Shown in pieces: positions 12,101 to 24,100 of a stretch of DNA of 64,000 nt; the first letter of the stretch is position 1, and each line of letters starts with the position of its first letter. Source of the stretch: Typha latifolia. Its lineage: Eukaryota; Streptophyta; Magnoliopsida; Poales; Typhaceae. The DNA is taken from assembly GCA_019914945.1 (NCBI GenBank), contig CM034099.1:3968001-4032000 (forward strand), in the 5' to 3' direction. Below the pieces are notes generated by a model, which worked only from the letters and a program-made list of their open reading frames with translations, was not told the origin of the DNA and did no database searches. The translations under genes were made by a program, and so were the position numbers.

Positions 12101-15100
12101 AATCCTTGAGAGAATAGTTCTTATTGAGTTAATTCGGTCTTACTTGAAGCTGAAGAAAGTTTCTCACAGCATAGTCAAATTTATCATACGATTCTTTATT
12201 TCTCTCCTGAGCTTCGGCCAGTGATTGTTTGGCTGCATCAGTTGCTTGTCTTTCTAGGAGCAACATACCCTACCATGATAGGAGGAAATAAATAAGCATC
12301 AGCTTATTCCTTATAAATACCTTATGTTGATAATAAGCACTTCTGCAGTTAGTTCCGCCTACTTGAAGCTGTTCGGTTTTTCTCTCAGCATCTTCAGATT
12401 TCTTAGTTAATTCTTTATTTCTATCCTGAGCTTCAGCAAGTTCTTTCTTTGCTGCATCAGTTGATTGTCTTTCTAATAGCAACTGAACCTGTCACAATAA
12501 CAATGTGTTAATAAACATCACCAAATTCATGTCTTTTCTTGATAGTATGATTTTTATTTAGTTTTCAGTCTTACTTGAAGCTCATCAATTTTTCTCTCAG
12601 CATCTTCTGATTTCTTTAGTAATTCTCCAATTCTCTCTGCAGATTTAGCAAGTTCTTTCTTGGCTGCATCATTTGACTGTCTCTCTGATAGAAATAGGGT
12701 CTGTAATGATAACATGGTGTCAATAAGCATCACAATATTCATGTCTTATCTTGATATATTATTCTTATTCAGTAAGTCCAGTCTTACTTGAATCTCATCA
12801 ATTTTTCTCTCAGCATCTTCAAATTTCACTCGTGATTCCTTAATTCTCTCCTGAGCTTCAGCAAGAGCTTTCTTGGTTTCATCAGTTGTTTCTCTTTCCG
12901 AGAGCAACAAAGCCTATCATGATGGCAAGGAATTAAAACTTAAAAAGAAATCACCTTATTCATTACTAAGCCTTGTCTTAACAAATTAAATCTTCTGTAA
13001 TGGATTCGCCTTACTTCAAGTTGATCGATTTTTCTCTTCGCATCTTCAGATTTCATAAGTAATTCTTCGTTTCTGAGCTGAGTTTCAGCAAGTTCTTTCT
13101 TGGCTGCATCAGTAGATTGTCTTTCTGATAGCAATAGAGTCTGTCATGATAGCAAGGTGTTAATAAGCATCACAAAATCAATCCCTTATCCTAGGAGATT
13201 ACCCTTTATAATTAGTTCAGTCTTACTTGAAGCTCATCAGCTTTTCTTTCAGCATCTTCTGATTTCTCAAGTAATTCTTTGTTTCTCTCGCAAGCTTTAG
13301 CAAGTTCTGTACTGGCTTCAGCAGTTGCTTGTTTTTCTGACTGCAACAAAGCCTATCATGATAGTAGGGAGTTAATAAGCATCACCTTGTTCATTATTAA
13401 TAAATCATCTTGATACATTAGCTCATCAGCAGTCTGTCCAGCCTTACTTGAAGTTGCTCAATTTTTCTCTCAGCGTCTTCAGATTTATAAATTAATTGTT
13501 CATTTATCTCCTGAGCTTCAGTAAGTTCTTTCTTGACCGCATCAGTTGATTCTTTTTCTGATAGGAAGAGAGCCTGTCATGATAGCAAAGTTCAATTAGC
13601 ATCTATCTGCTCATGCTTTATCCTGATAGATTACTCTTATTTGCTTAGTTCAGTCCTACTTGAAGCTCATCAATTTTTCTCTCAGCATCTTCAAATTTGA
13701 CACGTGATTCTTCAATTCTCTCCTGAGCTTCAGCAAGTGCTTCATTGGCCACATCAGTTGCTTGTCTTTCTGCGAATAGCAAAGCCTGTCATGAGAGCAA
13801 CATATTAATAAACATCACTGAAATCATGCCTTAAATTGATAAATTAGCTCCTAGGTAGTCAATTCACCCTCCCATGTGATCCGACTTATACTGAGATTAG
13901 TTGCAAATATTTTATTGCAGACTGGTAAAATATAAGCAGCTTCACAGTTCTACCTTCATGGACTTCGAATTTCACATGGTTGTAACTTGTAAAGACTTCA
14001 GCTCCATTTAAACTTCAAAATATTTTATGCTTTTATAATGCTGATTTATATCCCAATACCTACACACAGATTTGCCCCTGCTACAAATATCAAAATAAAA
14101 ACCTCTTTATACTTTCTACTAGTGTTGCCTGTCATCTCTCGCATCTTTCTACCAGCCTCTTCTCCCAAATCTTCTACTTTACATAATGGATGACAATCTT
14201 AAATTCTTAACATTTCTATACATCAACAATATTCCTTATTATGGAAGAGAGCATTCAAAATAGTCAATTAACTAATTAATTGAACCAAATACCTACAAAA
14301 ATAGATCAATGGAATGACACTACATGTGAGAGAAAATTTTACTCTTCAACTAGGAAGGAAGCTGCTTTTTGTATCTCTAATTAACCTAGACTCATATACT
14401 TAGAGCTGATTATTTCTATTAGTTAAAAGTTCTCTGGTTCTAATTACTGCAGCCACCAGCTTATACTAAATGAATTATAGTCAAAATCTTGTCAATGATA
14501 GGAAGATTTTGGATGTATCAGTACTCAGTAGTCTGTCTGTATGAGTCTATGATAGTAAGGTAGCCTATGGTGACAGTACGGTGATAGGAAACATCATCAA
14601 TATATGCGCTAGCTTGAGAGATGACTCCTAAATAGTTAGTTCAGTCGTACTTGAAGATCATCAACTTTTCTCTCAGCATCTTTTGATTTCTCAAGTAATT
14701 CTTTGTTTCTGACATGAGCTTCAGCAAGTGCTTTCCTGGCTTCATCAGTCGATTGTCTTTCTGATAGAATCAAAGCCTGTCAAGACTCAAGATATCATGG
14801 TGTTGATAAGCATCAATTCAATCATGCCTTCAGAGATTAGTTCTTCTTTAGTCAATTCAGTCTTACTTGAAGCTGAAGAAAATTAGTTGCAGCATATTCA
14901 AATTTCTCATACGACTCTCTATTTCTGCCTTGAGCTTCAGAAAGTGCTTTGTTGGCAGCCTCAGTAGCTTGTCTTTCTAAGAACAGCAAGCCCTACCATG
15001 ATAGTGAGACATTAATTAGCATTCACACTATTCATTCGATGCCTTATATGATAGATTACCATTATGCAATTAGTCCAGCCTTACTTGTAATTGCTCAATT

Positions 15101-18100
15101 TTTCTCTCACCATCTTCACATTTGCTAATTAATCCTTTGTTCCTCTCCTGAGCTTCAGAAATTTCTTTCTTGGCTGCATCATTTGACTCTCTTTCTGATA
15201 GGAACCGAGCCTGTCATGGTTGCAACTTGCAAGGTATTAATAAACATCACAAACTTCATGCCTTATCTCGATAGACTACTCTAACTCAGTAGTTCATTCT
15301 TACTTGAAGCTCATCAATTTTTCTCTCAGCAACTTCGTATTTTAAATGTGATTCTTTATTTCTCTCCTCAGCTTCACCAAGTGCTTTCTTGGCTGCATCA
15401 GTAGCTTGTCTTTCTGAGAGCAACAAAGCCTATCATGATAGTACAAAGTTAATAAGCACTGCCTTCTTCATTAATAATGAATTATCTTCATTGACTACTC
15501 ATAGTTAGTTAATTTTGGCTTACTTGAAGCTGAACAATTTTTCTCTCAGTATCTTCTGATTTCTGAAGTAATTCTTTATTTCTCTCCTCAGATTTAGCAA
15601 GTTCTTTCTCGGCTGCATCACTTGATTGTATTTCTGATAGAAACAGAGCCTGTCATGATAGCATGGTTTTGATAAGCAGCATTATGCTAATCCCTCAGCT
15701 TTGTATGTCATTCTGATTTATTTAGTTCAGTCTTACGTGAAGCTCATTAAATTTTCTGTCAGCATCTTCAAATTTCATACGTGATGCTTCATTTCTCTCT
15801 TGAGCTTCAGCAAGTTCTTTCTTGGCTTCATCAGTTTCTTGTCTTTCTGAGAGCAACAAAGCCTAGCATGATGCCAAGTGAGTTAATAAGCACCACCTTA
15901 CTTCCGTAATAATTAGCTCTTCTCTGGTTAGTTTAGCTTACATGGAGCTCATCAATTTTTCTCTTGGCATCTTCAGATTTCCCAAGTAATTCTTCATTTG
16001 TCTTCTGAGATTCAGCAAGTTCACTTTTGACTAAGTCAGTTGATTGTTTTTCTAATAAAAGTAGCGCCTGTCACGATAGTAATGCGTTAATAAGAATTAC
16101 CAAACTCATACTTTATCTTGAGGAGATTACTCTTATTTAGTTGGTTCAGTCTTACTTGAAGCTCATCATTTTTTCCCTCAACATCTTCTGATTTCTCAAC
16201 TAATTCTTTGTTTCTCACATGAGACTCAGCAAATGCTCTCTTGGCTTCCTCAGTTGCTTGTCGCTCTGAGAGCAACAAAGCCTATCATGATAACTAGGTG
16301 ATAATAAGCATCACTATTTTCATGTCTTAGGTTGGCAAATTGCTCTTTGGTAATTAGTGACTTAGTTCACCCTTTTACTGAATATGTATTGTACTGAGAT
16401 TTATTCAGAATATTTTACATAGACTGTAATGATGAGCAAATAGTTATTCATGAACTTGGAATTTGAAATGGTTCCAAGAACAATTTCAAGTTTAACAAAT
16501 GTTTGTCTTTTTGTAGTAAGAGTTTAGCTCCCAATATCTACGTATAGGTCTGCCACTGTTAGAAATTACAGAATAAAAGCATCTCAATTTCTTTCAGTTA
16601 TTGCCAGTCATCTCTCCCTTCTTTCTATTATCCAGATTTTCTACTTTATGCTGGGAGGGCAGAATTGAGATTTTCTATGTAATTTAGTTCAGAAAATAGC
16701 GGCCAAAATCATGAACTCACTTTAAAAGGTTCTTGTGGGAGTCGATCTACATTTTACAGTATCAACCTAAGAAATGAGGCCACATGTGGAAGGGGAAATT
16801 CTAGTCCTCAACAAGGAAACGAACCTGCAACTTTTCATTTCTAAATTCTAATTGACCTAGATCTACATGCTTTTAGCTGCTTATCATGACTCTGATTTGT
16901 GAATCCATCAGCTAATACTAGACCAAGTATGTAGGGAAAAAGCCTAACAATTCAGAAAAGATGTTGGCATAGCCTATTATTTTGACAGTAGCAAATCCTG
17001 TCATGGTAGCAAGTTACCAAAAAGCATAAATGTGCACTATCTTAATGCCCTATCTTGACATCTGCTTAAAATGCATCTTTAATAAAAATCAATGTTGTTG
17101 TATGAACTATGCAATCTAATTCAAAGATTGAAATAGCTGGACATGTCTAGCATATTTTCAGACCCAATTCGAAATTTTACTTGGGAAATATTAGACTATT
17201 AGTTTGCAAAGAAAGAAGTGGTAGTAAACAAAGTTCAGCAAGAGTTCAGTAGAGAGAAGGAAGAAGTGCCTTGAGGGCCAATCAATGAGAAAAAAGGCAA
17301 ATAAGCCAGATAAATGACTGGTAGTGAAAATAAATCATATAAAGAAATGGTACACCAAAATAAAAGATAGTTTTATACTTTTATGTACTAAGTCCAGTCT
17401 TACTTGAAGCTCATCAATTTTTCTTGCAGCATCTTCTGATTTCTCAAGTAATTTTTCAAGTGCTTCCCTGGATTCATCAGCTGCTTGTCTTTCTGAGCGC
17501 AATGAAACCTATCATAATAACAAGGTGCTGATAAGAATCTTTATATTTACTATTAGTGCCTTGTCTTGATGGATTAGTTCTTCTGTGGTTAGTTTAGTCT
17601 TACTTGAAGTTCATCAACTTTTCTCTCAGAATCTTCAAATTTCTTAAGTAATTCTTCAATTCTCTCCCGAGTTTCAGCAAGTTCTTTCTTTGCTATGTCA
17701 GTTGATTGTCTTTCTGCTAGAAAAAGACCCTGTCAAGGTAGCAAGGTGTTAATAAGCAACACCAAAATTATACTTAATCTTTGATATGCCAATTCTTATA
17801 TAATCAGTTCAGTCTTACTTGAATCTCATCGATTTTTCTCTCAGCATCTTCAGATTTCTTAAGAAATTCCTCATTTCTCTCCTGAGCTTCAGCAAGTTCT
17901 TTCTTCGCCTCCTCAGTTAGTTGTCCTTCTGATAACAGAGCCTGTCATGACAGCACGGGCACGATAAGATCATTATCTACGTTACCTGTCTTATTTAATT
18001 AGTTCAGACTCACTTCAAGCTCATGATATTTTCTCTCAGCCTCATCTGATTTTTGAAGCAATTCTTCATTTCTCTCCTGAGCTTCAGCAAGTTCTGTCTT

Positions 18101-21100
18101 GGCTGCATCAGTAGCTTGTCTTTCTGAGAGTAACAAACCCTGCCATGATAGCGAAATGTATACAAGCATTAAGCATCAGCGTACTCATGCCTTAACACTA
18201 TAGATTAGCTCTTAGCTTCTTAGGTAAATAGTTCATCTATCTAGTTTGCCATCAACTGCATCTATTTTATCTAGGATTTGTTTAGAACCTAGTATTTAGA
18301 CTAATAAACATAAGCAGCTTGTCATTTGTTTGTAGACTTGGAAATAGTTATAATACGAGTCCAATTTCAAGTCTTTAATCATGTTTATTTGTGTAGTATA
18401 AGCTTTAGCTCCCAATACCTACAATCCTACATACAGGCTATTCCTCCCATCTCTCTCATCCTCCCAGATTTTCCACTTCATCCAGACGTGGCTTAAATCA
18501 ATATCGGTACACGTAAAATGATGTTACTTATCATGGAAAATAGTGGTAAAAATAAATAATAATCAATCAACTGATTCATTAAAAAGAATACTTTCAAGAT
18601 GTCTCTGTGAGTCAGCTAGCGCTCAATAGTATCAGTCGATGGAACAAAGGCCATATGTGAAAATACTTTTTCCATGTCAAACAGCTCTTTAATTCAACAT
18701 GTTTGATTTACTAAGATTTACTTACTTTTAACTGATTGTTCCTACCAGTTTAGAAATTTATCTTTGATTTATCCACCCACTGGCATATATTAGAGCAATA
18801 CTTAAAGTAATTTTAGCATATAATAGAATGGGATTAAGTAATTGACTGAATTAAAAAGGACATACCTCCAGTTTTTCAATTTCAGCCATTAATGAATTAA
18901 CCTTTTCTGTATCTTGAACAAATACAGGGACTTCTTGTGCTGCTAGAGGTGCTTCTCTTTCTTTGAGAATCGTGGCACTTGCTTCTGCTACTTGGAGTTG
19001 CATCTCGTGCAACATATCCCGTAAGTTGGCAATTTCTTGTGCTTTCGTCTCCTCCAGGTCTGTCTGCAAATTGGAAATCAACTTAGACTTCAAAGATTAC
19101 TACATCTATCTGCATGGTCTAGCTGTTCATGGCATATTTGGCAAATTATACATTTGAGATGACTAGTGGAGAGGGGATTCCAGCATCAAGCATATCTAAT
19201 AAGACAAATCCAACATAAGAAACAGTAATTACTCTTAATTGTTTCTCCAGCTCCAACAGTGAAGTTAGTTCTTCCACGCGTTTCTCGAGTTTGTCTTTTG
19301 CATCTTTGAGGGCTCCTGTTTCTCTTGCAGCCTGTATAAAAGTTTAAATATGTACACCATTTCGCAACCCCATTACAGAATACAAAGTGCATCAGAAACA
19401 GATGAAAGCAAGGAAAGGGAGACTACCATTTTAAGCTTTCTGAGCTCTTTTGTTGCAAGCCTTCTCCTCCAAGCACACTGATAAGTAAGTGTTGCTTTCT
19501 TCAGATCCTGATAATATGAATGATCTCTGTGACAACGCCATTGAGCCTGCATCCAGGAATGGTCTAGCATCAGAGTTATAACTTATAATTCACATCAAAA
19601 TTGGAAATGCCAATTACGTGAAAATATAGGACATATAGTATGAATTAAGCCATGATTAGTGGAAAAACAAAGATGGGCTCTACCAATACTCTTTCCATTA
19701 GAAAGTCAAGTCACAGCATTCTGATATGGAGAGAAAATGTAACCTGGACATGAGTTGCTGCTCTAGTTTGCTTTCTAAATCCAAGTTTTTTGCGAGCATC
19801 CATTGCCCTTAAGCCTGTCTGCAAAGTAACTGCAGATGATCGGAATTGTGAATAAGATTTCCGGGCAAAATATCGACGCATATTTTTCTGAATTTTCACT
19901 GCTGCTGCTTCCTGTCTCATGTACGCAAACAACTTACAGGCCAATCTTCCTGCATATAATGAAACAGGCATAATCTCACGGAATTGTAGATAGTTCCCTT
20001 ATATAATGTTACAGAAATGCCAGCACTGTGGCGCTTTCTAAAGATAGCCAGGCCAACAAAAAGGCCACACTGTTTAGGCTAACCTATGCCAAGTTTTTCA
20101 GTTCATGTATCCACCTATGGGACTTTACCTCTCCATTGAGATTGCATAACTATAGAAAGTCTCCTCAGTTTAAGGAACTCCTTGCGAGCAATATGTGTAC
20201 GAACTTGTCTCTGAACAGTTCTGGCTGCTCTTCCTAGTACCTCTGTTCTTCTGGCATCTAGTTCGGCCATCTGGCCAGCTCTCAAGAACACCTTAGTTTT
20301 CCCTATCTAATACAAGAAACCATGCAGACAGAATGTAAGATTAAGGATTACTGGAATCAGAATAACTTGCAAAGAAATAACTCGAACTGACTCAAAATAC
20401 ATCCATAAAAGAGACAAAATAAATCTTAAAGAAGTTCTCTGGAAGAGTACAAGATTATTCATGTGCATTCATTTTAGGGATGTTGCCTCGGAGTACTTAA
20501 TTGTGAATCAATCTCTGAGAATAATATGTAATGAGATATATGGGACAAATCTCACTCCTCATCTTAAAGACCTTATCAACTCTCTTATATCCTATAGAGG
20601 AACATGTTCCATGTCTAGCCTTCTTCCTTGGCATAAAATTTTGTGAATGAGGAAAAAAGACAAATTTCTTCTACAGATTATACAACAGATAAACTTAATC
20701 AGTTGATGTCTCCATAACATGGCTTACCTGGTAACCTATTAGCCCTACTTTATCCAGAATCTTTTGGCAGGCAATCTTCTCATCATAGCTATTCAGAAAC
20801 AAAGAAAGACCAGTTAAAATCACACAAATGAAACCACGGTGAAATTTGATTTTCCACGTTAAAGACTTACTTTCCTTCTAAAAATTCTGGAGCAAGAACT
20901 TTAAAACGATGAATAAACTCTCGAAATGTTTTTCTTGTAGGATATCCAGCACAGCTGATTCTAATTGCTTCAAGAACACCCTGTAAGTATGATGGGATTT
21001 GTTTTCTTAAAAAATTATTCAAGAAGTATTTGTACAAAATGATGAAGCAAATAAAGACATGATTGGATGCTTACATTACAGCGTAGTTGTTGGGAAATGT

Positions 21101-24100
21101 TGAACTTCTCAAATATTGAAGGCTTCAGGAGATTATTAGGCTTCACACATCTAATATAATGAGGTTCCGTGGAGTTCAAAGTTTCCATGAGAGATTGAAG
21201 TTGCATCTAATATTTGTTTCCAAACCATTAGTAAAGAAAACAATGCTATATTAAAATTGAAAATTTGAAATCATATTTTATGAAACAGGAGAATGGATAA
21301 GTTTAATTGTCATGAGACAATGTGTTCACATTTACACAGTAAACTCATAACTTCAGTGGATGCAACTTGTACATTAAGCCAAAGAAGTGAAAATACAGCA
21401 AAATCTCATTGCAGATAGAGTTAAAGCGACTAATTGCAGTGTACATTAATGCAACTGTGACAAATAATTATATCATCTTATGATCTTGGAGATAAAAAGT
21501 AAATGGGCTAGTAATTGGTTTCAATCGGAGGTTGGATCTGTGGTTTTTTATTCAATTTTGGATTTTTCCACCTAAAAATCTGTGTTTGAGATTGTCTTTT
21601 CACGCTTTATTATATTTTTCAATTGATATGATAACATACTTAAAGATTCACGTTATTTTTTCAATATGCAAAATTGGCTTTTTATAGATATGAGATCAAA
21701 TTACTATTAGTAGCAGTACAACCCTAAACCTTAATTACAAGTAAAAATAAATACTTGTAAATAGTTCCATTTTGAGGTTGATCTTCAATAACAACTTAAA
21801 ATGCTAATGTTGGTGTGAGAACTAGAAAAAAAGGGTCGCACGTATAGTGCACATGCGCGCCCCTTCACTTCTCCTTCGCAGTTACGCCGACGGACTCCAA
21901 ATCCAAAGCTGATCTCAGATTTCGGTTTAAAAATATATCCTATAAATTAAAACTCTAACCCTAGTATAAGGGGTTCTCTCTTTCTTTCTCTCTCTTTCCT
22001 TCCCGTCGGAGCACCCACCGTCAAATTGGATCGCCGAAGCACTGTCGGAGCGAGCGGAGACCACTCAACGACTCGCAGGTAACCCCTCTCTCATCCCTCA
22101 TAATTAATTTAAGTTTAATAAGTTAGAATAAAAATGCCTATTTTTGGGGCGAAGTGGTGCCATCGGTAAATCGAGTTGGCCGGCGGCTTCGGGTTGCCAT
22201 TGCTTGTGTGCCAGAGTGTCGTGCCGTTGGCCTCGTGTTGTAGGCGTGCTTCTTTAGAGCCCTCGTGGCTCAGATCGCCGCTGTCTGACCTTGAGTTAGG
22301 AGCATTGGTCATGAGCGGCGGCCTCTCCTCTACCTCATGTGGTTGCCGTGGCCGCGATCGTGGTGGGGAGCATAGGGTGTGGCTGGTGACCGCCGACGGC
22401 GGTGGTTGCCGGTGGACTCTCTCCCTCCTTCTCTCTCTCTCTCTTTCTCATGTCGATCTTTTTGAGGAATAAGGGTGGGGGTGGGGCTTGGGTTAGATCG
22501 AGTCAAACCCCTCCCCCTTCATTTTTCTTTAGTTGCGGGTTCGGGTTGGATTTTGGATCCAAGATCCAACCAGTCCAATGCTATTTTTATTTTTGTTGGG
22601 CCTTGGCCCAGCCCGTTTAATTGAAATCTTATGGGTTGTGAGCCAGCCACAGTCTAGCCAAATCTAATGGGCTTAAACCAACCCATTTTAGCTATTTAAT
22701 TAGCTTTAAAATTTAGAAATCATGATATTAGTTAAATTGAAATATATGATTTATTTATTATTAAATGTGGTGATTTTTCTTAACCTATGGAGTAGAGATT
22801 TCAGTCGTTTCAGCTAGACACAGATGAGTGGGTTCACTTACGTATTTATTTTATTTATTCGTCTTGTATTTTGTGCTTTTTATCAGATCGCATAAAATTC
22901 AGTGTGCAAATACATTATTATGTTTGTGTATTATTATATTCTGTGTGCAAAATATAAGACCCATTGCATTGCTGTACATAGTACATATAGTCATTTATAT
23001 GATTGATAATATTAATGGAAAAATATAATTGATAAGTGGTAGAACTTTAAAAACAGACACAGGCTAGATATTTATCGTGCATCTCCTTGTGGTGACTCAA
23101 GACTACCTTGAAGTCTAGGAAACAGTCCTATAACTGAGCAGCATATAATCCGTTTAGGTGACTCTGGCGTGCTTAGAGAACAGTCTCAGACTAGATTAGA
23201 AATCTTCCTGAGGTGACTCTAATCTTTCTCTATGGTTAGAAAAAAGATAGGATGAGTTTATCATATAGTGACACCTCCTGGTGACCCTAACTAGATCCGT
23301 TTAGGTGACTCTGGCGCTCTTAGAGAACAGTCTCAGACTAGATTAGAAATCTTCCTTAGGTGACTCTAATCTTTTTCTATGGTTAGGAAAAAGATAGGGT
23401 GAGTTTATCATATAGTGACACCTCCTGATGACCCTAACTAGATTAACTATAAGGAAAAGACTCGAGTGCATATCGAGCTGACTTGTAATTGATATGGATC
23501 CTTAGGAACAGTCCCAAGTTAAGGCATATTATAAAATGAAATTCAACATATGGACACAAAACCATATTATGAGATATGATTTGCTTTATCATTACTTGTA
23601 TTGTTATTACTATTGTTATCATAAGCAAGCTTAGTAAGATTCTCATTTTATATTATTGAACTTGTATTTTTTTAAAGTTATGTTATTGATTCAGATTTAT
23701 TTGATTTTTGAGTAGATTTCACTCACTGAGTTATATTTGTTGGCTCATAGGTTCCCTCTTTTAATATTTCAAGTGATGATCCACGTAGCGACTAAACGAG
23801 ATGCATCGGGACCCCACCTCTACTTAGGATTTTACTATTTTGTCTATCGGTTGTATTAGACATTTTACTCTAAAACATCAGTTATTTAGTTTGATTGGTG
23901 TCACATTATCGATGACATTGGTGCTTCTTTATTATTGGATTATAATTATTGGAGTTAATTATTCATTATTTAAATTCTTGTTATTTTGGGACTTAAAAAA
24001 ATATTAGTTAAGGCTTCGTGTATCTCAGGTGCATTGAGGTACATAGCCAATCATGATTTCAATTTTGGGTCGTGGCAATGTGGCAATCTAAAATATAAAA

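Larger units (their letters stand above)
9299..18139 (-). repeat. Coiled-coil exon array A: 30 tandem exon-intron units
   Basis: Exons, plus coordinates: 9299-9438, 9527-9652, 9734-9859 (dead), 9953-10078, 10169-10294, 10387-10512, 10592-10717, 10813-10938, 11021-11146, 11935-12060, 12144-12269, 12363-12488, 12575-12700, 12788-12913, 13015-13140, 13227-13352, 13448-13573, 13660-13785, 14651-14776, 14867-14992, 15085-15210, 15304-15429, 15524-15649, 15737-15862, 15942-16067, 16156-16281, 17404-17508, 17604-17729, 17819-17941, 18014-18139. Nearly all are 126 nt, phase 0-0, 42 residues, six heptads. Typical start [20 protein letters not shown]; typical end [12 protein letters not shown]. Introns of about 75-110 nt are also alike; the unit period is about 213 bp. 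The 3'-most exon has 14 extra nt (NTIE plus AG) joining the tail. Charged, heptad-patterned sequence throughout predicts one long coiled coil, about 180 nm at 0.1485 nm per residue. Confidence 0.93.

Noticed and set aside
9299..18139. Regularly spaced ~126-bp repeats with ~85-bp spacers resembling a CRISPR-like or satellite array
   Set aside because: Each repeat translates in one frame, has AG/GT borders and sits between exons of a myosin; the spacers are also related to each other. They are amplified exons in a plant gene.
22176..22472. 98-codon open frame in the GC-rich part of the motor intron insertion
   Set aside because: Gly/Ser/Leu-rich with no domain; it overlaps simple CT runs and has no homologue I recognise.
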